Positions 17,380 to 25,986 are shown, counted from the stretch's first letter. The stretch is 64,000 bases of DNA from Litoribacillus peritrichatus (GCF_039537985.1 NZ_BAABBN010000004.1:1240001-1304000); one strand, 5' to 3'. Notes: generated from the letters alone by a model not told the origin. Numbers and translations: made by a program.

Positions 17380-19209
17380 TTAATGAAACGTGGTATAGGC
17401 CGGCTTAATTTCCGTTGTGTAAATGTGTTGGTAGTGATCGTTTTTATCCCAACGTTTGGGCCAGGTAAATTTTATTTCCGTTCCTTCACCTTCATCAGAT
17501 GCCAGCGACACCTGGCCACCATAAAACTCGACAATCTTTTTGATTAGAGCGAGGCCCATGCCATTTCCTTTAACTTCGTCCCGGGAGCGGAATGTTTGAA
17601 AAAGATTAAAGGCTTTAGTGTGAAACATTTTGGCAATACCTGGACCGTCATCGATGACCGAAAACTCATAGTAATGTTCACTATCTTTACATGTAACTTC
17701 TATGTGGCCTGATGATCGGTTGTGGTGATTAATGGCATTGCTTAACAGGTGTTTAAATACTTGTTCTAAATGAACTTCATTGGTTGTAAACATGGGTAGT
17801 TTACTGGTGGTTAAACTGAACTTCGGCTTGGCGGGGAGACTGGCGAAGATTTGTTCAACTAATCTATTCGTGTCTACCTCATGAGAGTTTTCAATATTGT
17901 GGTTGATCCTGGAGTATTCCAGAAGGTCGTTCAGAAGTTTTTCCATTCGGTAAATACGGGCATGTAAGAGTTCTAAGTTGTCATTGGTTTCTTTAGTGGC
18001 GGTTTCATTGAGTTCTTCTTCAATCCAGGCAGTAAGATGCTCTATCGCCCGAAGTTGCGCATGTAGGTCATGAGAGATGATATAAGCAAAATTGTCTAAC
18101 TCTTGGTTAGATCGGGCGGTATCGGCACTTCGTTTTTCGGCTTCTTTTTTTAATGTTGAACTCAGTTGACTCACTTGTTTGGCTATTTTGTTAAATGAGG
18201 ACTCAAGAAGACCGATTTCGTCGTTATGCGGTGTGTTAATTTGTAGATCCATACCCTCCAAGACCATGGCGGCGCCCTTTTTCAGAGCCCGAATGCGCTT
18301 GAATATCACCAGATGTACCGCCAGGTAAATTAAACAGAGGCTAATAACCACTATAAAAGCGCTATAGAGAGCAATCATCTTTCGCGACTCAATGATGGGT
18401 TCGTCCATGAAGGACTTTGAAACCTGCAATTTAATAGAAAAGTCTCTTTCTCCGAGTTGAAGGGTTCTCTCTCTGAACATCATGCCATTTGGCTGAGTCC
18501 ATTTTTTACCTGGTTGCGATCCTAAGATGACCCGGTCTCGTAATGTAGTTAAGACCATGGAGGCGTTGTGCAGTTGCCAAATCGGGTTGATGAAATATAA
18601 GTGCGTTGGTGCAGCCGTGTGCCAATCGAGAGAGGAAACCACCCAGCCAGTAATTTTCTCTCTGTGTTTGAGCGGAACACTGATCCATTGGGTCTCATGT
18701 GTTGATTGGTCGATGAGTGTTTTGATCTGATCGTAAGTGGGCGGGGCAATAAATGAGGTTGCTTTCAGTGCATCGCTTCTGTGAAACCGAGCAAGGTTTC
18801 TTCCAAGGATTTTATCTTTTGGAAAAGTATCCTGAATGTTATCTCTAAGTGAAAGAGCGGTGATGTTTTTTAGCTCATCTACGATCATCACGTAGTTAAA
18901 TAGGGTGTAGGCACTGGTGATGCCATTTAATAAAGTGTCGGTGTTTAGGCGCTTGTCTTCACCGGGAATAAGTTCGTTGAATAGGGTATCCGCGATCAAT
19001 TGTGTGATCTTCAGTGCTTCTGTTTCTTTATCTTTAATTGCAGAAACAAACAAAGACAGTTGATCGTCCAGTTGTTCGTTGCTTTTATCCTGTAAATGCT
19101 GAGATATTTTTTGCTCAATGATGAGTGCAGAGGGGAACACTACAGACAGAATGCAGATAAGAATAATCGTTATGAGTTTGATGTGAATTGTCAAAATGCC
19201 ATTCCCCAT
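17380..19209 (-). CDS. HAMP-containing sensor histidine kinase
   Basis: 609 residues. An N-terminal transmembrane helix (about 8-30) and a second at about 275-300 flank a periplasmic sensor region of roughly 240 residues whose double-Cache-like pattern could not be firmly assigned. HAMP follows (LKKGAAMVLEGMDLQI). The HisKA motif FAYIISHDLHAQLRAIEHL closely mirrors that of the kinase encoded at 13328-15466 (FAYIASHDLKAPLRG), although the usual Pro after the His box is replaced (HAQL). NHLL/SNAINHHN, DDGPGIAK and GNGMGLALIKK complete the ATPase. It is first in transcription order, 162 bases ahead of the REC-GGDEF-EAL gene, and probably has its promoter in 19210-19587. Confidence 0.88.
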   Translation of the reverse strand: MGNGILTIHIKLITIILICILSVVFPSALIIEQKISQHLQDKSNEQLDDQLSLFVSAIKDKETEALKITQLIADTLFNELIPGEDKRLNTDTLLNGITSAYTLFNYVMIVDELKNITALSLRDNIQDTFPKDKILGRNLARFHRSDALKATSFIAPPTYDQIKTLIDQSTHETQWISVPLKHREKITGWVVSSLDWHTAAPTHLYFINPIWQLHNASMVLTTLRDRVILGSQPGKKWTQPNGMMFRERTLQLGERDFSIKLQVSKSFMDEPIIESRKMIALYSAFIVVISLCLIYLAVHLVIFKRIRALKKGAAMVLEGMDLQINTPHNDEIGLLESSFNKIAKQVSQLSSTLKKEAEKRSADTARSNQELDNFAYIISHDLHAQLRAIEHLTAWIEEELNETATKETNDNLELLHARIYRMEKLLNDLLEYSRINHNIENSHEVDTNRLVEQIFASLPAKPKFSLTTSKLPMFTTNEVHLEQVFKHLLSNAINHHNRSSGHIEVTCKDSEHYYEFSVIDDGPGIAKMFHTKAFNLFQTFRSRDEVKGNGMGLALIKKIVEFYGGQVSLASDEGEGTEIKFTWPKRWDKNDHYQHIYTTEIKPAYTTFH

Positions 19210-19587
19210 CTAATCTGCTTAAACCGCGCTTTGAAGAAAGAAAGCTCACAAACGCTGGGGTCGTATACCAGATAGTACGAACGGAGGGGCGCCGAAAATC
19301 TCATTGCAGATAGAGTTTCAAAACAATCAGTACCGTGTTTTGTTTTGTGTTGGCTGCTCATTGATATTCATACTTCTTATCAGGGGCCAGAACCGTGGAG
19401 GTAGTTATAGATATAGCTCTACCCGGTTTGTTTGCAATGAAAGCGAGAGGGTTTTACACCTCAACAGGCATATGTCTTAAATCATTTGATGGATATGTCT
19501 TATGCGAGCGAAGAGAAACAAAAAATGAATCGAATCAGTCGGTGATTTTGGTTCAATGGGAGAATCCTCAGTAAAGGACTTGCAGGC
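19210..19587. promoter_or_regulatory. Divergent 378-base intergenic region with 10-bp direct repeat
   Basis: This separates the minus-strand kinase operon from the plus-strand secreted protein gene. The only structure I can point to is a perfect direct repeat ATATGTCTTA at 19471-19480 and 19494-19503, a spacing of 23 bases, about two helical turns. Such spacing suits a response-regulator type binding site. No reading frame, RNA or riboswitch was recognised. Confidence 0.35.
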
Positions 19588-20775
19588 ATGACGATAAAAT
19601 TAAAAAACACACTCATCGCTTTAAGTAGCGGCTTTCTGTTTATTTCAACCGCTGTTGCAGTGGAAGGGTACCCTGATGTTTATTTGGATCGAGAGCAGAC
19701 CATATACATACAAGGTATGACCTGTGGTGACTTCAATAAACCTAATACACTGAAACCTTCAGCTGTATACAGTAATAGCAAAAAAATACTGACAGGAACG
19801 TATTACTTCTCTTCTAAATACGGAAACTTTTCATATACTTTTGCGCCCATCGAAGGTCAGCCTGCGGAAATTATGAAGCGAGGGCTGCTTACTCAGGGTG
19901 AGACCAGTAAAGATAAAATGAAGATAGATCAGTGCCTGGTTGGGCCAATTAAGGGACTTCCGCCCCAGATTCTGAAAAACCTTCAATTACAAACGTTGGC
20001 GCCAAACGATCTTAATTGGGGCAGAACGATGGAGCAATATGCGGTCATCACCGGACGCCCCGCCTTTTCGGCAGGCAACTATCAAGATCCCCGATTAGTG
20101 AAAGCAAACTTGTCTTACGATCAACAGGTTTATGATGCAAATCAGGCTTATAAGAAAGCATTGGAGGTAAAATTCAACTCTGAATTCAGACGTCTTGTAT
20201 CTGATTTGCCAAAGAAAGTGGAAGAGGCAATTTTGTATGCTCGGCAAGAAGACGGATTCATACAAAACAAACAATATCCTGTGGTAGAGAAGCCTGAAGT
20301 GTGGACTGCAACTTCAGAACGTCGTTATAACGATCAATTACGCTCATTACAGCAAATGCACGCCTGGGATAATGTCATTCAGAATAATTTTGATTGGTTA
20401 CATCAGTTAGTCGGTAAAGAAGCTGAGTTAAAAGAAATAAAATTGGCCAATCAAACTTCGCTCGCATGGAATGAGCAATCTATTCATCGTACGGCCACGG
20501 TGGCTGTAATGTTTGATGATGGTAAAACCCTTGAGTTGGACTTTACAGTGAAATCGGAGGAAATTGATGAAAGTGTGTTTGAGAGTTTAGAAACCATTAA
20601 GGTGAAGTCTGAGAGGGAACGTCAGAGTATGATTGTGAAAAAAAAGGAACCGAGAGTCCTTCAACCTGTCTCAGATGCAGAGATGTTAACTGTTTACAGT
20701 CCGACTGAAAAAGTGAATCTGTTTTTCTCTCCATTCAGAGATAAAAAACCAGGCGATTCTTTTCGTTATTACTGA
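19588..20775 (+). CDS. Secreted protein of unknown function
   Basis: 395 residues. A signal peptide ends near residue 25 (FLFISTAVAVEG), so the product is exported. I do not recognise the family. The mature N-terminal part (about 26-115) has a Cys in MTCGDF and another in DQCLVGP, which could form one disulphide. The rest (about 130-330) is predicted largely helical and rich in charged residues, and the C-terminal part has short beta-like stretches. No lipobox and no transmembrane helix after the signal. The ATG has only a weak ribosome site. Its stop codon lies inside a 15-bp tandem repeat (see separate entry). Position beside the c-di-GMP operon is divergent, so shared control is possible but not shown. 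Confidence 0.7.
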   Translation: MTIKLKNTLIALSSGFLFISTAVAVEGYPDVYLDREQTIYIQGMTCGDFNKPNTLKPSAVYSNSKKILTGTYYFSSKYGNFSYTFAPIEGQPAEIMKRGLLTQGETSKDKMKIDQCLVGPIKGLPPQILKNLQLQTLAPNDLNWGRTMEQYAVITGRPAFSAGNYQDPRLVKANLSYDQQVYDANQAYKKALEVKFNSEFRRLVSDLPKKVEEAILYARQEDGFIQNKQYPVVEKPEVWTATSERRYNDQLRSLQQMHAWDNVIQNNFDWLHQLVGKEAELKEIKLANQTSLAWNEQSIHRTATVAVMFDDGKTLELDFTVKSEEIDESVFESLETIKVKSERERQSMIVKKKEPRVLQPVSDAEMLTVYSPTEKVNLFFSPFRDKKPGDSFRYY

Positions 20776-20822
20776 TGTCGTTATTACTGATGCCATTATT
20801 ACTGATGTCATTAGTACTGATT
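20766..20822 (+). repeat. 15-bp tandem repeat spanning the stop codon of the secreted protein gene
   Basis: The unit TTATTACTGATGTCG occurs from 20766, 20781 and 20796 with one or two changes each, and again in partial form from 20811. The period is a multiple of three and each unit contains a TGA in the frame of the upstream gene. Unit gain or loss would therefore leave the protein end unchanged, or extend and stop again at once. Confidence 0.85.
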
Positions 20823-20851
20823 AAAAATTTGATGAGAGCATAAAATATTTC

Positions 20852-21478
20852 ATGGATGATCTGACTACCTATTTGAACTATGCCCCGGCTGCCGACAGAA
20901 ACAAAGAGCCGATATGGAAGGAGCTTTGCCAAATACTTGAGCCGGATTATAAGGTTCTTGAAGTCGGGGCAGGCTCAGGTCAGCATGCTTTATTCTTCAA
21001 GTCGTCAATGCCTGAATTACACTGGCAGTGTGCGGATCAGGACGAATATCTGGTTCCCCTGAAACTGAACTTAAACACATTAGCACCGGGCCAATTTCCC
21101 GAGCCATTAGTGTTGGATGTAGAGTCTTCGTCTCAAAAAGCCGAAGCAGCAGGCAAAGGCCCTTATGATGCGGTTTATTCTGCAAATACCTTCCATATCA
21201 TGAGTTGGGCAGCTTGCGAGCAATTTTTTCAGTTTGTGGCTCAAGTGGTTAATAAGGGTGGCTATTTTTGTTTGTATGGGCCTTTTCTATACGAAGATCG
21301 GCAAACGGTAGCAAGCAACCTTCAGTTTGATGTCTGGTTAAAAAACAGAGATCCGTTAAGTGGCGTCAGGCGATTTAATTCCGTTGCGGCTCAGTTAGCA
21401 GAGTATGGTTTCAAGCTGATTAAAGACGTTGACATGCCAGCGAATAATCAGTTTTTGGTTTTTCGTAAAGAACCTTAG
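20852..21478 (+). CDS. DUF938 SAM-dependent methyltransferase-like protein
   Basis: 208 residues. The N-terminal YAPAADRNKEPIWKEL is the family hallmark. Then come the methyltransferase motif I VLEVGAGSGQHALFF (about residues 32-46) and an acidic residue ending strand 2 (WQCADQDEY). The later segment YDAVYSANTFHIMSW and GGYFCLYGPFLYE are also typical of DUF938. The SAM-binding fold is clear, but the methyl acceptor is not known. The gene may share transcription with the upstream secreted protein gene, as 76 bases separate them. Confidence 0.85.
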   Translation: MDDLTTYLNYAPAADRNKEPIWKELCQILEPDYKVLEVGAGSGQHALFFKSSMPELHWQCADQDEYLVPLKLNLNTLAPGQFPEPLVLDVESSSQKAEAAGKGPYDAVYSANTFHIMSWAACEQFFQFVAQVVNKGGYFCLYGPFLYEDRQTVASNLQFDVWLKNRDPLSGVRRFNSVAAQLAEYGFKLIKDVDMPANNQFLVFRKEP

Positions 21479-21490
21479 AGGCTCTTTTTC
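21467..21490 (+). terminator. Terminator whose loop is the methyltransferase stop codon
   Basis: AAAGAACCT (21467-21475) pairs with AGGCTCTTT (21479-21487) with one mismatch; the three-base loop is the TAG stop codon, and T residues follow. The convergent sugar kinase gene ends two bases beyond. Confidence 0.5.
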
Positions 21491-22373
21491 AATCCCATAA
21501 CCATGCGGCACCGCGAACACCGCTGGAGTCACCATGTCGGGCTTTTACTATCTGTGTGTTAATGGTATCTGAGAACACATAGTGGTTCAGAAGCTCCGGT
21601 AAGACTTCATAGAGTTCATCGATGTTAGACATGCCTCCACCAAGAACAATAATTTCAGGGTCTAGAATATTAACCACTCCGGTGAGACTGGCTGCCAGCT
21701 TTTTTGCGTAATCTAAGAAATGAGCTTTTGCGATCATGTCTCCTGAACGCATGTTTTGTATGATTTGTTTTGCTGGCAGGTCTTGTTGATGTTGTTGCCG
21801 GTAATCAGCTTCAAAGGCCGGGCCGGAAAGGTATGTTTCGATGCAGTCTTGTTTGCCGCAGTAGCACTTTCTGGATTCCAGAAGATAATGGGTTAGGGGA
21901 TTGTGACCCCATTCACCCGCGATACCATTACTGCCGTTGATTAAGCCGTTGTTGGCGACAATGCCGCCGCCTACACCCGTGCCAAGGATGACTCCAAAAA
22001 CACTCTTTGCGCCAGATGCAGCACCGTCGCAATACTCAGACCAGGCAAAGCAGTTCGCATCGTTTGCCAGTCGGACGGGTCTTTGAAGTCGTTCAGATAA
22101 ATCTTTGTCCAGGGGATTGCCGATCAGGCATACGGAGTTTGCATTTTTTACGACGCCGGTGGCTTCAGAAAGTGTACCGGGAATTCCGACCCCAACCGGT
22201 GTGCCTGACGGTGTTAAGTGTTCCGTGTTATGCACCAGTTGGGCAATGGCCGTCAGAATTCCCTGATAATTGCCTTTGGGCGTGTCACAGCGTTCTCGAT
22301 GCACAATTTCATGATTGTCGCTAATGACAACGCATTCAATTTTGGTGCCGCCTAAATCAATCCCTATTTTCAT
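21489..22373 (-). CDS. mak: ROK-family fructokinase (Mak)
   Basis: 294 residues. The ATP-binding N-terminus MKIGIDLGGTKIECVV, the sugar-binding LANDANCFAWSE with catalytic Asp, the GTGVGGGIV phosphate loop, and the ROK zinc motif ending in CYCGKQDCIETYLSG are all present. The order and wording closely follow E. coli Mak, including VVKNANSVCL, GEWGHNPL and HGDSSGVRGAAWLW at the C-terminus. The enzyme phosphorylates fructose (and some mannose) with ATP. A related hexose or N-acetylhexosamine kinase role cannot be excluded. Single gene on the minus strand. Confidence 0.88.
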   Translation of the reverse strand: MKIGIDLGGTKIECVVISDNHEIVHRERCDTPKGNYQGILTAIAQLVHNTEHLTPSGTPVGVGIPGTLSEATGVVKNANSVCLIGNPLDKDLSERLQRPVRLANDANCFAWSEYCDGAASGAKSVFGVILGTGVGGGIVANNGLINGSNGIAGEWGHNPLTHYLLESRKCYCGKQDCIETYLSGPAFEADYRQQHQQDLPAKQIIQNMRSGDMIAKAHFLDYAKKLAASLTGVVNILDPEIIVLGGGMSNIDELYEVLPELLNHYVFSDTINTQIVKARHGDSSGVRGAAWLWD

Positions 22374-22464
22374 TGTCTGACTTGCCCGTTTTCAAAAACT
22401 GCATTATCAAGAGCTGTTCAGGGCTTGTCTATATGTTGCAGCAAGATTGATGCTTTGCGGTGAA

Positions 22465-22956
22465 TTAAGTAAGTGGCTTGGCTACCATCCAATAAATATT
22501 CAGCAAGGGGAGAAGTGTGGCCAGTGTTCCAAACCCCATCCAGAGTTTGTTGAGTTTCCAGTATTGATCTGGGATTGGCTGATCATTTTGGAATGTTTTC
22601 GCTAATTTAGCTTGTTTGAATTGAAGAGGAATCAAGATTGCCGCCCAGATAAGACCGCTTACCATGAACAGCCAGTATCCCCAGTTCAGCCAATAGGTGT
22701 TATGAATATCCAAACCTTGTTGCATTGTTTGCCACATCCCAGTGCCAATGATTAAGCCGGCCCCAGTGGCCGTAAATACGTAGTCGGTCAAAGTGACTTG
22801 TCTCTGAGCAAAAGCGATCACGTCCGGTTTGCGGGTTTTGTCGGCCATTACTTTCCACCACGCAGTGATAATGATATTGCCCAGAAATAACACCATGCCC
22901 AATAAATGTAAGCCTTTTAAGATCAGGTAACTGTCGTACGAGGTTGAAGCATCCAT
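22465..22956 (-). CDS. DUF2269 integral membrane protein
   Basis: 163 residues with four hydrophobic helices (about 12-30, 55-76, 86-106, 138-158). The sequence LILKGLHLLGMVLFLGNIIITAWWK is characteristic of DUF2269, with a conserved His in helix 1. Its function is unknown. A good ribosome site (AGGAGA) precedes the ATG. The gene is divergent from the TetR gene, and a palindrome between them contains TTGACA on both strands, so it is very likely the TetR regulator's target. Confidence 0.8.
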   Translation of the reverse strand: MDASTSYDSYLILKGLHLLGMVLFLGNIIITAWWKVMADKTRKPDVIAFAQRQVTLTDYVFTATGAGLIIGTGMWQTMQQGLDIHNTYWLNWGYWLFMVSGLIWAAILIPLQFKQAKLAKTFQNDQPIPDQYWKLNKLWMGFGTLATLLPLLNIYWMVAKPLT

Positions 22957-22991
22957 TCTTATTTCTCCTGTTTTTATTTTGACTGATTTAA

Positions 22992-23042
22992 GTTGACGCT
23001 GTCTACATTTAAAAAATAAAAGAATCCGTTGACACTGTCAAC
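22992..23042. promoter_or_regulatory. Divergent promoter with TetR-type palindromic operators
   Basis: The main palindrome GTTGACACTGTCAAC (23028-23042) has perfect 7-bp arms around one base. A second, imperfect copy GTTGACGCTGTCTAC lies at 22992-23006. The palindrome supplies a consensus -35 TTGACA on both strands: to the right, TTGACA (23029-23034), 16 bases, TAAAAT (23051-23056); to the left on the minus strand, TTGACA, 17 bases, TATTTT. This is the usual arrangement for a self-regulating TetR protein that also controls its divergent neighbour. Confidence 0.75.
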
Positions 23043-23063
23043 ATGAGAATTAAAATACCGGAC

Positions 23064-23687
23064 ATGAAAAAATCAATGACTGAAAAAGAACCAAAGAGTA
23101 CCTACCATAAGGTCAACTTGAGAGAGTCCTTAATCACTGAAGCGGCAAGAATGATTCAGGAAGAGGGCGTGGCATCAGTGACGTTGCGTGGTTTAGGGCA
23201 GCGATTGGATGTATCGAGAACGGCACCGTATCGTCATTTTGAAGACAAAACGGATTTACTTTGTGCGGTATCAGAATATGGATTTACCTTGTTTCGCCAA
23301 GCACTGGAAACAGAACGCCTGAGTCCGGGTGTACGGGCTATTTCAAGGTTTCAAAACATGGGGCGTGCCTACATTCACTTCGCACTGGAGAATACTTCGT
23401 ATTACAGCTTAATGTTTCGTGAGCCGACAGTGGTTGATCATCAAACTGCATCACTGAAAGCAGCAGGAGATGCAGCGCTTAACGAATTAAAACTGATTCT
23501 CGAAGAATGCCAGAATGAAGGCTTGGTGGCTCAGGAGAATCTGGACCTTCAAGCTATGTTTGTTTGGTCCGGTATGCATGGTTATTGCAGTTTACTATTG
23601 GATAAATACCAAGGCGAAGAGGGTGAATTATCCCGAATGACAGAGTATATGGTTTCTAAAGTGCTGCAGGGCGTTTCCAAGCATTAA
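23064..23687 (+). CDS. TetR/AcrR family transcriptional regulator
   Basis: 207 residues if started at the ATG at 23064; other in-frame ATGs are at 23043 and 23076. The 23043 start directly abuts the operator and lies upstream of the predicted -10, so it would not be in the transcript of that promoter. With transcription starting near 23063 the message would be nearly leaderless, and no start has a Shine-Dalgarno. The helix-turn-helix is LITEAARMIQEEGVASVTLRGLGQRLDVSRTAPYRHFEDKTDL-like, with VSRTAPYRHF as recognition helix and FEDKTDLL after it. The C-terminal part (about 85-205) resembles the WHG/TetR_C ligand domain. It probably represses itself and the DUF2269 gene; the ligand is unknown. 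Confidence 0.88.
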   Translation: MKKSMTEKEPKSTYHKVNLRESLITEAARMIQEEGVASVTLRGLGQRLDVSRTAPYRHFEDKTDLLCAVSEYGFTLFRQALETERLSPGVRAISRFQNMGRAYIHFALENTSYYSLMFREPTVVDHQTASLKAAGDAALNELKLILEECQNEGLVAQENLDLQAMFVWSGMHGYCSLLLDKYQGEEGELSRMTEYMVSKVLQGVSKH

Positions 23688-23708
23688 GCTGTAAAAGAAG
23701 GCAGAGCG

Positions 23709-24113
23709 TTATCTGCTCTTGCCTGCTTGCTCTAGCTGGGCCAGATAGTTTTCCCAATTTTCTTCATAACGGGCTGCAAGTTCCCAAAGATAATTCCATG
23801 TGTAGATGCCGGTATTATGCCCGTCCTCAAAAATCAGTTTAATGGCATAACTTCCTTGATGCTCAATGCCCGTGATACTGATATTTCGTTTTCCGTGTTG
23901 GAGGGTCGCTTGATCAGGTGTATGACCACGTACTTCCGCTGAAGGAGAAAATACCCTTAGATATTCGGAGGGCAGACCTGCGCTTTTTTGTGGTGGTTGA
24001 ACTTCATTTGCGTAAATGAGCTCAAGCTTTTGCGACATACGGTGATATACAACTTCAACCGGAATTTTAGAACGATCCACTTTTGAATGTTGTTGACTGA
24101 ACTCTATAGCCAT
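23709..24113 (-). CDS. DUF971 (GBBH-like N-terminal domain) protein
   Basis: 134 residues. VEVVYHRMSQKLELIYAN, then GLPSEYLRVFSPSAEVRGH, then ISITGIEHQGSYAIKLIFEDGHNTGIYTW-type segments define DUF971, the domain also found at the N-terminus of gamma-butyrobetaine hydroxylase and at the C-terminus of plant HCF101. It lies 26 bases after the Mrp-type ATPase gene on the same strand, so the two are probably co-transcribed and may act together on Fe-S clusters. No catalytic residues are seen. Confidence 0.85.
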   Translation of the reverse strand: MAIEFSQQHSKVDRSKIPVEVVYHRMSQKLELIYANEVQPPQKSAGLPSEYLRVFSPSAEVRGHTPDQATLQHGKRNISITGIEHQGSYAIKLIFEDGHNTGIYTWNYLWELAARYEENWENYLAQLEQAGKSR

Positions 24114-24139
24114 GATGGTTTTAACCTTAAAACGTAACG

Positions 24140-25294
24140 TTAATCGTTCACGAAGCTGATTTTAGGGAGCGGCGTTATAAATCCGGGTTGGGCAACATTA
24201 ACAGCCATTTTTAACGCTATATCGTGATAAATTTGTGCAGTTTTGCTTTCAGGGTCTGCCAGCACGATAGGAAGGCCCGCATCTGCTTGTTGACGGATTT
24301 TCATCGTTAAAGGTAAAGATCCCAAAAGCTCTGTGCAGTATTCCCTGGATAATTTGTCTCCACCTTCTTTCCCAAATATGGATTCAGCCTGGCCACATTT
24401 GCTGCAGATATGAGTGGACATATTCTCAATAATGCCCAGAGTTGGAATGTCCACTTTCTCGAACATTTCAATGCCTTTCTTGGCATCAAGCAAGGCCATA
24501 TCCTGAGGCGTTGTCACAATCACGGCCCCGGCAATGGCCAGTGTTTGTGCAACCGATATTTGGATATCCCCTGTGCCCGGTGGCATGTCGATCAGCAAGT
24601 AGTCCAAATCGCCCCAAAGGGTCTGATTTATTAATTGTTTGATGGTTTCACTGGCAACAGGGCCTCGCCACATTAAAGGCGTTTTTTCTGTGACCATCAC
24701 GCCCATCGACATTAACTCAAGACCATGAGCAGTAATCGGCGCGTAATAACGCATATCACGGGTTTGAGGCGTAACCCCCTCAGGAATACCTAATAATAAC
24801 GGTTGGCTTGGACCAAAGAGGTCGGCGTCGAGTAATCCTACTTTTGCCCCTTGGATTTGCAGTGCAAGCGCAAGGTTGACGGATGTGGTTGATTTACCAA
24901 CGCCGCCCTTACCTGAGGAGACTGCGATGATGTTCTTGATGCGGCTGACTTCTTGTCGTTGTCCCTGATGAGCCGGGATTTGCCAGCCGACATGGACCTG
25001 CACATCGTTAAACTGTTGAAAGCGCTCATCTGTCGTCAGGAGCGTCTTGAGTCCTGAGGTAAGGGCGTTTTGTATTTTATGTTGGTTTAACTTGGCGGGG
25101 TAATTCAGCACAACCGTGACTTTTAATGCAGAGTTTTCTCGGCTGATGTTTTTGACTGCATTTGCACTGATTAGATCAATACTCAAGTAAGGATCGACGT
25201 ATTGGTTTGCAATTACACTTTTTACGGTTAAATGCAGTTCGTCGGGCAGGTTTTCCTCTTTGGATCGGTTAAACATTTTTTTCCAAAAGGACAT
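24140..25294 (-). CDS. apbC: Mrp/ApbC-type iron-sulphur cluster carrier ATPase
   Basis: 384 residues. An N-terminal DUF59 (MIP18-like) domain at about 20-110 is followed by the P-loop NTPase: deviant Walker A SSGKGGVGKSTTSVNLA, GLLDADLFGPSQP, LLIDMPPGTGD, then the Cys pair CSKC (ICSKCG) that bridges a 4Fe-4S cluster in the dimer. The product stores and transfers Fe-S clusters to apo-enzymes in the cytoplasm. It is full length. The gene is first in a two-gene unit with DUF971. Confidence 0.93.
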   Translation of the reverse strand: MSFWKKMFNRSKEENLPDELHLTVKSVIANQYVDPYLSIDLISANAVKNISRENSALKVTVVLNYPAKLNQHKIQNALTSGLKTLLTTDERFQQFNDVQVHVGWQIPAHQGQRQEVSRIKNIIAVSSGKGGVGKSTTSVNLALALQIQGAKVGLLDADLFGPSQPLLLGIPEGVTPQTRDMRYYAPITAHGLELMSMGVMVTEKTPLMWRGPVASETIKQLINQTLWGDLDYLLIDMPPGTGDIQISVAQTLAIAGAVIVTTPQDMALLDAKKGIEMFEKVDIPTLGIIENMSTHICSKCGQAESIFGKEGGDKLSREYCTELLGSLPLTMKIRQQADAGLPIVLADPESKTAQIYHDIALKMAVNVAQPGFITPLPKISFVND

Positions 25295-25554
25295 ATAGCG
25301 ACGTACTCCCAGGTGGTTTAGCTCGATGAGACCATTTTGGGCTGCATTCTACCTTTGTCACCTCTCAAGAGCCAGTTCAGGCTGGTTTGTTGGCGCCTTC
25401 TTTGTATCTGTATTTGCAGACGATGAGAATATGCTTATGATAGCGCCCATAGAAATAGGGGGCTTTGTAAATATGGAAATCTCTGTATGGCTATCTATAG
25501 ACAGTTAAGCTCTGGGAAATGACCCAACGTTGAATAAGAAGGAATCTCAAAAGT

Positions 25555-25986
25555 ATGAAGTTATTTGAAAAGTTCGAAAAAATTATTTTGGGCGCTTTGT
25601 TATTCATGATGGGGTTGCTGGTTGTTGCTGCAATTCTTGAAGTCGGGCTTCGCTTTTTCCAATTCCTCGTAGCCAAAGATGGTTTTTTGTTGAATCTTCA
25701 GGAAATTTTTACGGTTTTAGGCTGGTTTTTGTTGGTTCTGATCGTGCTGGAGTTGATGGCTTCTGTGGCTGCCTTTCTTAAGGAAAAAGTGATTAAGGTG
25801 GAATTTATGTTCATTGTTGCAATCACTGCGGTTACCAGAAAGCTGGTAATTATGGACTCTAAAGAAACTGAGCCTTTTTACTATTTGGGACTTGCGGCTG
25901 TGATTCTGGCGCTCTCCATTGGTTATTTTTTATCTAAGAAAGTGACTATTAAATACGAAGTGAAAAAAGACGCTTCTTCTGAATAA
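25555..25986 (+). CDS. PsiE-family inner-membrane protein
   Basis: 143 residues with four hydrophobic segments (about 11-31, 50-70, 82-97, 104-124). FEKIILGALLFMMGLLVV and the conserved block EVKFMF-like (here KVEFMFIVAITAVTRKLVIMD) are typical of the phosphate-starvation-inducible E family. No Pho box was identified upstream, so phosphate control is not shown. The gene stands alone in a roughly 260-base upstream gap with no other feature. Confidence 0.78.
   Translation: MKLFEKFEKIILGALLFMMGLLVVAAILEVGLRFFQFLVAKDGFLLNLQEIFTVLGWFLLVLIVLELMASVAAFLKEKVIKVEFMFIVAITAVTRKLVIMDSKETEPFYYLGLAAVILALSIGYFLSKKVTIKYEVKKDASSE

Noticed and set aside
19210..19587. Possible c-di-GMP riboswitch near the GGDEF-EAL operon
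   Set aside because: The GEMM core sequences and paired stems are not present; only a direct repeat is seen.
20735..20932. Minus-strand reading frame with Ser-Asn-Asn-Asp repeats
   Set aside because: It is only the reverse reading of the 15-bp tandem repeat and overlaps two well-supported plus-strand genes.
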